A DNA stretch of 64,000 nt from the NCBI GenBank assembly GCA_038373885.1, contig JAWZYV010011608.1:496001-560000 (forward strand). Reading direction: 5' to 3'. This document shows positions 46,148-56,778 of this stretch, in pieces (within the stretch, counting starts at the first letter, position 1; every line of letters begins with the position of its first letter). The notes below the pieces were generated by a model. It was not told the origin of the DNA and did no database searches. It saw only the letters and a list, made by a program, of their open reading frames with translations. Source of the DNA: Cheiracanthium punctorium (lineage: Eukaryota > Arthropoda > Arachnida > Araneae > Cheiracanthiidae). A program made the position numbers and the translations under genes.

Positions 46148-46332
46148 TTATCGACCCTTCAGATTCGCTCGGTCAGATTCGCTCTGTCACTGATTTAGAA
46201 AAATTAGAGAATAACATTAATCTTACCCTTGAGGAAGTGTGGAATTTTGCTAAAAGCCACAAACTGAGGTTCAGTTCTACAAAATCTACGGTCGGATTCC
46301 CTACAACCAATATTGGTATTGCTGTACTGTAG
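46148..46332 (+). pseudogene. Non-LTR retrotransposon RT relic
   Basis: The frame reads SVTDLEKLENNINLTLEEV, then WNFAKSHKLRFSSTKS, which resembles the segment after the RT catalytic motif in jockey/R1-type LINEs, where a helix is followed by a W...N/KLxFS..K stretch. The open frame that reaches back to 46048 begins inside the neighbouring TIR element, so its Met is spurious. No other part of the LINE is found on either side. Similarity judged by eye. Confidence 0.4.
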
Positions 46333-47214
46333 TACGCACCACTTTCGTCCACTACCACAGTACATATATTTCATTTCGAGCTTCGTTTTCCCTGCTACTT
46401 TGCTGCAAAGTGTGGAACGCTTGTTTTAGGCATGAAATTGAGATAACTATGCCAATAGATTTGGAGGCGTCGCCGAACTATTTCTTGCAACCTACCTCCA
46501 ACAGACACATAAAGAACACACCTTGGGTGGTTTGGATTTAAATATTTCTTTTTATTGTTTTTCTCCTTATTTCTCACTTCTGTTCAGCCTTCTCTACTGG
46601 AAAAAAAAAAGAACTGTAGATCTGTGTAAACAAGTAATAATTTATCAGTCAAAGCTTGCCCATTTACGAACTGCAGGAGGTTTCTGGTCGCTGCTGAAGA
46701 CGAAGACAGCAAGATAGAAAGAAAAAAAAAAAAACAGAAGTACTGATTTTAAAGGCTATTACGGTTAAATATTCGGTAATTTTGCTCATCTGCCTCAGAA
46801 ATATGTCTTATTTTCTGGCTTTTCCGAGTCAAAAAGAACATTTCGAGCCTAACAGCAGGATGCCGAGCTCGAATTTCGAACAGTAGGCTCCCTGCTGGTT
46901 TCATTATATTCTCCCTCCGGGATGCAAGGAGGTAAATTGATTGAGCTTTCCGCTTCATTCAGGAACGCAATCGCAAAAATCGCAAACGCATTGTTTTGCC
47001 GCCAAAAGTGATTCATTTTTTGAATTATAAGAGTTCAACTTCATTCAAAGCCTTTAAAAACTTTTTGATTTTTTTGGAAAAGAGAAAAAGAACTGTGTGA
47101 CTGCTAACATTTTTTAGAGTTCTGAAATATATTGAACGTTGACTGGTATGGTTGCGATTTTATTCAACCATCACGAGCGTATATAAAGGGGGCAGTTAGG
47201 GGGGTCAGTGCACT
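46333..47214. other. Unique sequence
   Basis: No repeat boundary or gene recognised. Confidence 0.3.
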
Positions 47215-47370
47215 TCGCCATAGCCAAGAAGACATTTCGGGAGGGGTTTTCAAGTTTTATGTCTCAATGTGGCAGGTTTTTTAATACGCTTTTACAAATA
47301 GTAACACATGTTTTTGAAAGTTTCGGGGTGGGTTTGAACCCCCCAAACCCCCCTTGGCTACGGCCTTGCC
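47215..47370. mobile_element. Decayed MITE related to the CGTAGCC type
   Basis: The right end CCCCCCTTGGCTACGGCCTTG and a left part TTCGCCATAGCCAAGAAG resemble the family ends, with a C-run and the same layout. Ends are mutated and no duplication can be read. The interior differs from the main family. Confidence 0.5.
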
Positions 47371-48257
47371 CTTAGTCTACGCACACACGCTAATAATAGC
47401 CAAATATTCATCTTTTGAATCTATCGCACAAAATGCAATGCGGTAAAAAAGATTTAAAATTTATATAAATTTTTAAAACTTTATATTTGCACTTGAAAAA
47501 ATTACATTAATTTTGAAAATTTTATAATTCAGTGCGTAACAAGTGGAATTTGTAGAATTCAAAATTTTTTAGCAAATTTTTAAAATGTTGCATATATAAT
47601 AACTATTAAAGTTTTTGTATTTTTAGGAGTACAAATGAATGCAAAGGAGTATTTTTGGAGTGCAGATTTTAATAGTAGCACAGTCCAGGAAAAAGGAGTA
47701 TAACGCTTTTTAAAGGAGTACGGCTTGTCACCTTATCTTAAAAAAAAAAAAAAAAAAAATTTTTTATGTGTGTGCGTGTGTGTGTGTTTTGTTTATGCTG
47801 AAAAAAAAGAAGCATTATCTGATCTGTAAAGCACCCAAAGCAACACCTTCAGTGGGGGCGAGGGGATGATGTACATATCTGTAGCTTTTCAGTTCCCGTA
47901 TTCCGCAAGAAACTCGAGAGAAACGAATTTAGGTAGCATAATTTGATGCTACCTAAATTCTTGGATGCATGCATACACTCACGTCACCAAAAACTGCTGT
48001 TTCCGAACAATTTGTGTTCTTTCCCAGACTGTCCACTCTCCAATTTAGACCTTCATTCAGAACCTGGGGCTAGTTTTATTCTGTATAATTGACATACACC
48101 CATCGGCCCAGAGCCCACACTCGCTGATTCTGTTGAACTTGGCAAAATTAGATACCTAGTTGGCAAGCTTGGTAAAAATAAAAAATTAAGGAAAATAATT
48201 TACTTTCTATTCGGCGAAATTACACAAACTCAGTTGGCAAAATTAAGAAGTAGGTTA
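47371..48257. other. AT-rich sequence with simple repeats
   Basis: An A-run at about 47741-47758, a GTGTGCGTGTG stretch, and the hairpin described separately. Nothing else recognised. Confidence 0.35.
47925..47960. repeat. Perfect 15-bp hairpin
   Basis: GAATTTAGGTAGCAT and ATGCTACCTAAATTC pair perfectly across a six-base loop. No flanking duplication seen. Confidence 0.85.
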
Positions 48258-49204
48258 CATAGGCGTAGAGTTATATGGGCCCGTGGGGCTCGAGCCCCCC
48301 CAATAAATTGTGAATAGGGGCTGAGCCCACCCAATAATTAACCACTAAATACAGAAAATTAATTTATACTAACATAAAAAAAAGTATTTCACGCCATTTA
48401 CAAACGTTTAAAAAAACCTTTACTTGGACTTTTAAAAATTTTCTTCGTTTGATTTCAATCATGATTTAGTATTCATTGTGACGCCACGTAACACAAAATG
48501 TTACTATAAGCTGCCCTCACCAGGCTCTGGTTAATTAAAATCAGATTATGCAATGTAAAGTATGAAATAAAGAAAAGTTCAGATGTGTCTAAAATGCACT
48601 ATCTCATCGAAAATGTTTTTTTTTTCCTCCTTTGGATTTTTTACACTGCTTCTATTTTTAACTTATAACATGGTAGGAAGATACTAACATGGATACTTAC
48701 CCTACATAGGTGTAGAATTCTATAGACCCATAGAGCTCGAGCGCCTCCAATAATTTACTTATATATAGTAAGTCATAGCTGCCAACTACTACGGAATATA
48801 ATTAACCATTTTTTTGTAAACAGTATATTTTTTAATTATTTTTTTTAAATAGCAACCAGCTCGCGCGCGCAGCACAAAAATTTTGCTATATTTTAAGCCG
48901 AAAAATCATGTAGAAAAAGTGGTTATATATATTCCATGGTAGTTGGCAGCTATTACTAAGTTATATGTACGTGAATCAGTGGCGTAGCCAGAAATTTTTC
49001 ATGGGGGAGTTACGACTTCTGCAACTCACATATATGTATACGGGTGTATGATAAGGGAGTGAAAAATATACATTTTGTATGGAAAAAAATTCCTCATGGG
49101 GGGTTATGACCCCCCTAACCCCCCCCTTGGCTACGCCACTGACCTGAATATATGTGGTTGTGGGGCCCGGCCCCCCCAATAATTTTGAAAACTTTACGCT
49201 TATG
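48258..49204 (+). mobile_element. hAT-type element, 0.95-kb family, copy A
   Basis: Ends CATAGGCGTAGAGTT and, read inward from the right, CATAAGCGTAAAGTT. The 8-bp duplication GTAGGTTA is perfect (48250-48257, 49205-49212). It matches 54670-55624 over its length in inverted orientation. No transposase. A CGTAGCC-type MITE is nested at 48977-49141. Confidence 0.93.
48977..49141 (+). mobile_element. hAT MITE nested in copy A
   Basis: Ends CAGTGGCGTAGCCAG and TTGGCTACGCCACTG; duplication ACGTGAAT / ACCTGAAT (seven of eight). The same insertion is present in copy B, where the duplication is perfect. Confidence 0.92.
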
Positions 49205-49245
49205 GTAGGTTATATAGTTGATAAAAAATAAAAATAAAAGTAAAA

Positions 49246-49580
49246 CTCGGCTGTTCGAGCCTCGTCATGGGGAGACTCCTGAGCCCCCCCCCCTAATTTT
49301 TTAGTTTCATCATTGCCATATTAAAACGATATTGACTATGTCATTTTATTTCTCATCTTTCGTGTATTTTCTATGTTGAATTTTTTATGATTGTAACCTA
49401 TTTATAGAAAAATACATGCGATGCATATTCTACTGCTTACGAAATATTGTAACAATAGATTAAAGCAGTTGTGAACTAATAGTATTTAAATATATGTAAA
49501 ATTATGTCGCTTTTTTGGGACACATTTTTCGGACAATTTCCAATAAAGGGGGTGAGAGATAAAATGACATAGTCATTAAT
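49246..49580 (+). mobile_element. Dispersed 350-bp repeat, copy 2
   Basis: It matches 24212-24561 reversed: CTCGGCTGTTCGAGCCTCG start, TTTTTAGTTTCATCATTGCC, then the inverted pair GACTATGTCATTTTAT and ATAAAATGACATAGTC, and the shared ATTAATA end. Confidence 0.7.
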
Positions 49581-50550
49581 AAAAAAGTTGGTAAAAATCG
49601 ATATTTGACTTGGCAGTTTCTCGACTTTTGAGTTGTTAAAACTGAATTTCCCGCAGTTTCAGAATTGATACTAATAACTTTATTTTCACTCTAAATTCTA
49701 AATTTTCACTTCACATTTAGAAAAAAATATCGAAGTCTTTTTTTACCCCTCCTCTAGAAAAGCTATTCCATTCATCTTATCCCTTTGGCCTCAAAATAAA
49801 TAAAAACTCGGTCCAGTTATCGATGGGGGGGGGGGCGAAGTCTCGTCCCATCACTCCCAAAACTTTCGACAAGTTCTCTAAAATCGAGAAACCAGGAGAG
49901 AAAAGTTCCTTTATTTTTTATTTTATTTTTTTTCTCCCTCTTTGGAAAAAAGAGAATCGTCATCATTTTTCAAAAAGTTCCTATCTCGCAGACACCCCTC
50001 TATCCATCAAGTCATGGCGGGGGAACGGAAATGGCGTCCCACGACGGGGCAACAAATTAATGGAGGAGACCCGACTTTTCTTTAAAAAGGGGGGAAAGTC
50101 AGAAGGGCGCACCCGTTTCTTGCCCTTTTTTCCCTGTGTACAGAGGAGAGGCCTCGAGTTTTTATCTGAGAGAGGCCATGATTAATTTTTTACCTCGATA
50201 TTGAGGTTGAAAATGGCAGCTGATATCAAATCGAGGAATTCGTTATTGCTGTGGTGCAGGAATGTTCTGGAGTGGACGCTAAATTAGGAAGAGTTGGTTG
50301 GTTGGTGGAGCTAAATGAGAAAAGTAGTTTGGAAACGTATGACCCAAGACGTTGAAAAATGATGTTGAAAGTGCCAGATTGATTGACAAATGTTGTAGAC
50401 TCACAATAGTTATAAATAATTTAAGTGAGATACTTTGGAATTCAAACACCAAACGATGTGTCTCTCCCGCTTGTATAGATGAAAAGGAAATGGAATTTAA
50501 ATTAAAAAGTAATCGTTTATTTAAACTAAATGTAATCTTACGATTATTAA
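49581..50550. other. Unique sequence
   Basis: A G-run at 49825-49834 and a GC-richer stretch 50020-50170. A 120-codon frame (49823-50185) has no domain. Confidence 0.3.
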
Positions 50551-51054
50551 CCCTTGCAGAACCCTTAGAGCGGGCCTTAACAGCGGGCACCCTAAGTGTT
50601 CCCGCTCTGGGAACACCAAACTCTGACGTTTGACTGTTGCCAGTCACGAAGAATAGATTTGATTTCTATAAAAATTGTTGCGTGTGACAGAGCTCCACGA
50701 GAATCTTTCACTTTTTAGCACGTCATTTCCCGTAAAAAATGGTCACGATTATTTTTAACAGCACTGACATCTGCTGAAAAATGGGAGAATGCGAGAACAG
50801 CTGGATAGATTGCCCAATGCTGAAAAAAGGGCAACTGTTGCCATCGCTCGGCTTAACTACCAGCAAGATGGCGGACGATCGAAACGTTCATCGCGTGCCA
50901 CAGATCTAGAGACCCTTTTTTGACGCAGCTGGCTGTGCGTCACAGCCATCTACGTCAAAAAAGGGTCTCTACATTTGTGGCACGCGATGAACGTTCCGAT
51001 CGTCCGCCATCTTGCTGGTTGGCTTTCATTGGGAAAGGGTTGCGCCTCAAAGGG
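50551..51054. mobile_element. Foldback MITE with TTAA ends, copy 3
   Basis: TTAA lies at 50547-50550 and 51055-51058. Both arms are present: GCAAGATGGCGGACGATCG (about 50871) pairs with CGATCGTCCGCCATCTTGC (about 50998) around a GACGCAGCTGGCTGTGCGTC centre. The right arm is shortened. The left end differs for about 50 bases from copies 1 and 2. Confidence 0.85.
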
Positions 51055-51058
51055 TTAA

Positions 51059-51608
51059 GAATCTTGTAGCTCTTCCGATTAATTTGTGCTTTCTTTAACT
51101 TTAACTTTTTTTCCCCTTCAAGCTTAAATGCATATTTTAAGTGGCTATTTGTACTGTGATGTTCGTGTGCTTGCTACGATTCAATTCAAGACCGTATGTA
51201 TATTTTCCTCTTGTGAATAATAAAATAAACTCCAAAAATGAACCACACCTGAAAATAAATCTTACTAATGTCAAACCTCTTGTTTTTAAAAATAATAATT
51301 TCAAATGCGTCCTAGCGACCTACCATAAAACTAAAGCAACTATATCGGCAAGCATACTCAGATTAAACCGTTTGCTTCTTTAAACATGCAACCATTTAAT
51401 TTTTTTGAACATCTATGGATGAGTTTCTCGTCTTGAATAGCAAAGCTTTGTCATGTCTTTCAAAATCATTATGTACCAGTAAGAGATAAACCTGTCCTTT
51501 TATCCTTAGCAACCTAAAGTATCTGTCTTGTCTCGTCTCGCAAGTATCTGTGTACAGAAACAGGCTGGTAGTGCACAAATTTAGAGATCATATTCGATTA
51601 CTAAGTAG
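51059..51608. other. Unique AT-rich sequence
   Basis: Nothing recognised. Confidence 0.3.
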
Positions 51609-52611
51609 CGTTGCAGAAAACTCTGCTAGTTTCTGGGTTCGTCGTTCTAAAGTCCGGCTGGTGTAGAAAGTTCTAGTAAAGAGCATGGGCGCAGCCAGAA
51701 TATTTCCCAGGGGGGGCAAAGACTACTCCAGGGTGGCAAAGATTACTCAAGACGGGGCAAAGACTACTTCAACATATGGTTACCATGTTGGAAAGAGCAA
51801 AAAAGCAAGAGAAAACACTGCATACAAAAAACCAGGGGGGGCATTGCCCCTCCCCCCTTGCCCTATGCTGCCGGTGGCCATGGTAAAGAGTCAACTTGTC
51901 AGGATGGAACGCAAACTTTATTGCTCCTAGAACTTTTTCGAACAATCAGCTATACAAAATTCACCAGCACATTCAGCCAGTAATGCGCTTATTACAGTTC
52001 GTTTAGAACAGAAGCTTTCGCAAATGCTGTATTTCTCACGCAAAATGAAACATTTCCACAAGATAAAATTCAGTGGAAATTCACGATGGAAATCGTAAAC
52101 AGTTCCTCAAGTCTCAGCAACAAAGAATTTACGCACAGCACTCAAAAACAAAGCTTCTAAAACGAGCTAAACAAAGCTTTTCTAACAGCCAATACAAAGA
52201 CTTAATCTTTCATGGACATCTACTCTCAGCACAAGCAGAAGTAAGACTCTGAGTCGACAGGGGCCGCGCGCTTCTCTTTATAGGTGAGGCAGAAGCTATT
52301 TGCTATTAGAAATTTCCCGAAGGTTCCCCTTTGTTAATGAAGGAAAACTAACTTTACAAGCCCCATTGAAAAAAAAAATCGCGACAAATGTCCGAAATGT
52401 CGCCAAGCCTGGCGACTTTTTGGCGAAATACTGCCAAATTTGGTTCCAAATATAAGTCCCCAAAAGTGGTGTTAGCCAAGGCCTACGAGCAATATTTCTC
52501 GAGATTTCTAGAACGCTTTATTAATCAATGGGGGAAACCCAAAATTCCATATTTCACGTTCTAGTTGACCAATTTCGATGCAACAAAATGTAAAATGTAA
52601 CTATTTGAACA
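51609..52611 (-). mobile_element. Solo LTR, family C
   Basis: The start CGTTGCAG (first base mutated from T) and the end TTGAACA give LTR-like termini, with the 4-bp duplication GTAG at 51605-51608 and 52612-52615. Minus-strand features are the TATA box CTATAAAGAG (about 52274-52283), an AATAAAGTTTGCG poly(A) signal (about 51913-51921), and U3 with GCCAAATTTGG and CGCCAAG words. It contains a 199-bp hAT MITE. Without that it is about 796 bp. No internal region remains. Confidence 0.82.
51684..51882. mobile_element. hAT-type MITE in the solo LTR
   Basis: The start CATGGGCGCAGCCAG and the end GGTGGCCATG have a perfect 8-bp duplication GTAAAGAG (51676-51683, 51883-51890). The interior has G-runs and GGGGCAAAGACTACT words. 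Removing it restores the LTR sequence seen at 19850. Confidence 0.9.
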
Positions 52612-52615
52612 GTAG

Positions 52616-53576
52616 AATACGAATTTTAAACTACTTTAAACCCCAGAACAGCTGATTGCCCCGAAAATTCGTAACAATAGTGACATGACTCCTCAGTACC
52701 ACAAAATTGAATAAACAGGAAGTTTCTTACCAACATGAAAGAAAGTGCTCGGACTCTCTTTTGCTCAGCAAAATGAGTGAACTGAAAATAAATGTTCAAA
52801 ATAAGGCAGGAAAAAAACACTACGGTAAGAAAAAATTCCTCTCCTTTATTTTCGAAAAGTGATACTTTTGAAATTTGTATACGACCCACGTACAAAATTA
52901 AAGAAATCACAATTAGTAAAATGTGCTTCATATGAAGTGATGTACAAAATTTCAGCCTTTGGTCATAAAACGTCACACAGATACCCTTAAAAGATGGTCA
53001 GAGGCAATGCTTGAATTTGAATGTAAACTTTTATTGCAAGAGTGCCAAAAATTATTTTCTTTCGAATTTTCTGTATGACCGCTGAAACGTAATCCTCAAT
53101 TTTTTTTTTTTTCCCCAGTCGAGTACCATTGAAATATGGTTTCAATCAGCATGCATTTATCTTTGTAGCTCTCACACTTATTCGGTTATAATTCTCAAAT
53201 ATTGTACATCAGCTCATCAATGAACGGCGTACCTTTTACTACTTTAGTAATCTTTTCATACAGGGCTCGTATACTAATTTAAAAGGTGTCTCATAAGAAG
53301 AATTACACTTTCCATCGGAGTCATTTCTACAAACAGAGTCACAGGGATTTAAATATCACTTCTTTCAAAAAGTTGTACGAAAAGGCCTTTTTTGAAGAAT
53401 CTTTGTGTGTTTGCATAGAAAATAAATGCATATGCAAAATTATGAATACGCTTTTACTTTATTACTGTGCTGCTATGACTTTCGTACAGTAAATCTGCGC
53501 CATCTGTCGACACCTACACGAAAATTACGAAACATTTTTTTCACCCTTTCATAAAAGGCAGCCTATGCATTTATTA
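52616..53576. other. Unique AT-rich sequence
   Basis: A T-run at 53099-53112. No gene seen. Confidence 0.3.
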
Positions 53577-53584
53577 ATCTAGGG

Positions 53585-54044
53585 CATAGGTTCCCAACCT
53601 TTTTTGAACTGGTGCCCCCTTTTCTAGTGAATATTTCAACACCGCCCCCCCCCCATCCCACTCCAGAGAAATATGAGCGTACATAATGATGGTGAAAACA
53701 AGAATTAAATTTACAAAAATTACTAATAGATAGAATATCGTTGGAATTGAAACTTTACTGAATTTCTTCTTCATTTAAAAAGGAGGAATAAAAGTTTTAG
53801 AGAGGTATATCTTTCTCTCAACAGCGAAATCTCATATCGAAAAAGGTGAATTTTCGCATACGTGATAGAAATGAATTATCAGAGTGATTTTTAAGTCTTT
53901 CTTAGACTATATTTATTTGGTTAATCTTCCCACGCCCCTCCGTGCCATATCAACGCCCCCTACTTTTCTCTGAGTCTTTTACCGCCCCCCTGAAAGCCTC
54001 AAACGCTCACAAGGGGGCGTTATCGCCCACGTTGGGAACCTATG
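53585..54044. mobile_element. hAT-type MITE, 460 bp
   Basis: Ends CATAGGTTCCCAAC and GTTGGGAACCTATG pair perfectly and match the CAGNGGTTCTCAACC-type hAT terminus. The 8-bp duplication ATCTAGGG is perfect (53577-53584, 54045-54052). ACGCCCCC/GGGGGCGT words lie near both ends. No transposase. Confidence 0.95.
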
Positions 54045-54052
54045 ATCTAGGG

Positions 54053-54669
54053 TATAAGTTATCTCCGAATTTCATCCACATCCATCCGGCCGTTTCAGTA
54101 ACAAACACAAACCGACAAACTTTTGCATTTATTAAATTAGTCGGATTATTCTGATGATTTCAAACTTATCTTACCAGTAACAGGTGGCGAATGGAGTCAG
54201 ACACTGTAAAAAGACAAGCCAGACACTGTAAAAAGACAAGCAGCTGCAGTTTAGAAACACTATTAACAAAGAAAAAAAGAGACAGAGAAGTTTATTGCAA
54301 ACTGTCATCAGGTGTCGTGCACACTTTAGCATTCATCTTTCATCCAAGATGGCGAGCGAGTTGGAATTATTGGTTCAGCTTTCACACACTTTTATTCTTT
54401 TTTAAAAACGAATGTAGAGCAAACTTAGAATTTAAAAGCATGTTTATTATAAAAAGAATTCGTTCGAATACTTTAAACGGAGAGGCATGATTTCCGTGTT
54501 GTTGTTTTTTATGTTTATTAAATTTGCTTAACTGACAAAAAGTTATCCCTCCGCAACCTTTTAAATATTTAGGTTTCTCTGCGTGTTATCAGTTAATTAA
54601 CAGTTAAACATAATATAAAGAAAAAAATTAGAAAGAAAGTACTAGACATTATTATTAGTAGTAGTATTA
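54053..54669. other. Unique AT-rich sequence
   Basis: A short direct repeat, AGACACTGTAAAAAGACAAG twice at 54199-54240. Nothing else recognised. Confidence 0.4.
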
Positions 54670-55624
54670 CATAAGCGTAAAGTTTTCAAAGTTATTTGGG
54701 GGGCTGGGCCCCATAACCAAATATATTCACGTCAGTGGCGTTGCGAAATGGGGGGGGTTAGGGGGGGGGTCATAACCACCCCCCATAAGGAATTTTTTGC
54801 CACACAAAATGTATATTCTTCACTCCCTTATCATACACCGGTATACATATATGTGAGTTGCAGAAGTCGTACACCCCCCCATGAAAAATTTCTGGCTACG
54901 CCACTGATTCACGTACATATAACTTACTCATAGCTGCCAACTACTACGGAATATAATTAACCACTTTTTCTACATGATTTTTCGTCTTAAAATATAGCAA
55001 AATTTTTGTGCTGCCCGCGCGAGCTGGTTACTATTTAAAAAAAAAAATAAGTAAATAATATACTGTTAACAAAAAGTGGCTAATTATATTCCGTAGTAGT
55101 GGCAGCTATGACTTACTATATGTAAGTGTAAATTATTGGAGGCGCTCGAGCTCTATGGGTCCATAGAATTCTGCACCTATTAAGGTAAGTATCCATGTTA
55201 GTATCTTCCTACCATGTTATAAGTTAAAAATAGTAAAAAAATCGAAAGGAAAAAAAAAAGAACCATTTTCGGTGAGATAGTGCATTTTAGACACATCTGA
55301 ACTTTTCTTCATTTCATACTTTACATTGCATGATTTTAATTAACCAGACCCTGGCGAGGGCTGCTTATAGTAACATTGCGTGTTACGTGGCGTCACAATG
55401 AATACTAAATCATGATTGAAATCAAAAGAAGAAAATTTTTTAAGTACAAGTGAAGTTTTTTTTTAAACGTTTGTAAATGGCATGAATACTTTTTTTATGT
55501 TAGTATAAATTAGTTTTCTGTATTTAGTGGTCAATTATTGGGTGGGCTCAGCCCCTATTCACAATTTATTGGGGGGGCTCGAGCCCCACGGGATCATATA
55601 ACTCTACGCCTATGTAGTATTATT
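54670..55624 (-). mobile_element. hAT-type element, 0.95-kb family, copy B
   Basis: Ends CATAAGCGTAAAGTT and ACTCTACGCCTATG; perfect 8-bp duplication TAGTATTA (54662-54669, 55625-55632). It is the reverse complement of 48258-49204 with scattered changes. It holds the same nested MITE. Confidence 0.93.
54733..54906 (-). mobile_element. hAT MITE nested in copy B
   Basis: Ends CAGTGGCGTTGCGA and CTGGCTACGCCACTG; perfect duplication ATTCACGT (54725-54732, 54907-54914), which is the complement of the site used in copy A. The 61-codon frame over it is chance. Confidence 0.93.
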
Positions 55625-55860
55625 ATTATTCTGCGAATGAATAAAACACTAAATTCTTTCGCAACTGAAATGATACATTCGACTGCAAACGAATAAAATA
55701 TGATAAAATAAATTATAAAACGTGAAAAGAGATAAACTTTAAGCATATAAAATCCTTTCACCTCGAATATAAAAAAATTTCGGGACAAAAGCGTGAACTG
55801 GGCCAAAACTTGAACTCGCTAATCGAGTTGAGTTCTCCTTAAGCTGGAGAAATAAGGCGT

Positions 55861-56383
55861 TGTGGCGTCATAAATAAAGAGATGAGCCCTTTTGCTCACA
55901 TAAAACACTTTATTTGACGGCACATACAAAACACATAAAATTTGAGTTGGAAAATTACACAGTCAGATGGCGGGTTCGGACAAAATCTGGCCGCACTGGC
56001 CTAAAACCAAAGGACCTATGTACTTGTCGCCGTGTGAAACCGATCTCTCTGTCTTGAGCTGCTCATCTCGGCTCTCGTTTGGAATCTCAAGCGGATTTTG
56101 ATCATGTGGGATGCTTGAAGTAAATGTTTGAAAGTTATGAGATTCCTCACGTCACTATAGTGTCTAATTCTGAAGAGCCCTTGACACACTCAGGGATTTA
56201 TTCGTTCTATAAAGTCAGAACTGCGAGTTATCAAAGATTTATAGCTTCTTGTCGAAGACTTTACGATACCGCACAAATCAAAGGTTACGGGAGGGATTCA
56301 AGTATTGAGGAGTAAGAAGAAAAGGCGCATCACACAAATGTCTATAAGTACTAATTGTTTGTAATTATTCAGACAACGTCACA
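55861..56383 (-). mobile_element. Solo LTR, family B copy 2
   Basis: Ends TGTGGCGTC and GACAACGTCACA; 4-bp duplication GCGT (55857-55860, 56384-56387). It aligns throughout with 21860-22393. Minus-strand AATAAAGTG and AATAAA lie near its 3' end. Confidence 0.87.
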
Positions 56384-56390
56384 GCGTCAG

Positions 56391-56569
56391 CAAGGACGTA
56401 CGTACCCAGGGGGGTGGTCCAGGGGGTCCGGACACCTCCCGAAATTCGATTTTTGTTAGTAAAATAATAATGATGAAGTCTTTCTGTAGAAAATTCTCCC
56501 TTTTTCAGCGTTTGGACCCCTCCGAAATTTTTGGACCCTCCCCGAATTTTTTTTCTGGGTACGTCCCTG
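56391..56569. mobile_element. hAT-type MITE, 179 bp
   Basis: The left end CAAGGACGTACGTACCCAG and the right end, read inward as CAGGGACGTACCCAG, form the TIRs. Duplication AGCGTCAG / AGTGTCAG (56383-56390, 56570-56577) agrees at seven of eight positions. Its target site overlaps the last base and duplication of the preceding solo LTR. Confidence 0.88.
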
Positions 56570-56705
56570 AGTGTCAGCTAAAAATCTCTGCCCGTAGAGG
56601 CAGTTTTAGAAGTATCGTTCTGCGTAGGATGACGTCAGTGGAGGAAGGGAATCATCACTTGACGAACGCGTTGCATCAGGGTGGACGAAAAAAATAGCAT
56701 CCAAG

Positions 56706-56778
56706 TCCATGCCGAATTGAACCTGCATCCGTGGCGCCGTAGAACGGTTCTTTAGCCACTATGCAACCTGTGCTGAGC
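56706..56778 (-). pseudogene. tRNA-like sequence
   Basis: On the minus strand GCATAGTGGCTAAAG (A-box-like) and GCAGGTTCAATTCGG (B-box-like) are spaced as in a tRNA gene. Stems are poor, so it is a tRNA relic or SINE head. Confidence 0.55.

Noticed and set aside
49823..50185. 120-codon plus-strand frame
   Set aside because: It starts in a G-run and contains homopolymer translation; no domain.
52626..52976. 116-codon minus-strand frame with hydrophobic runs
   Set aside because: Hydrophobicity follows from T-rich codons in AT-rich DNA; no conserved motif seen.
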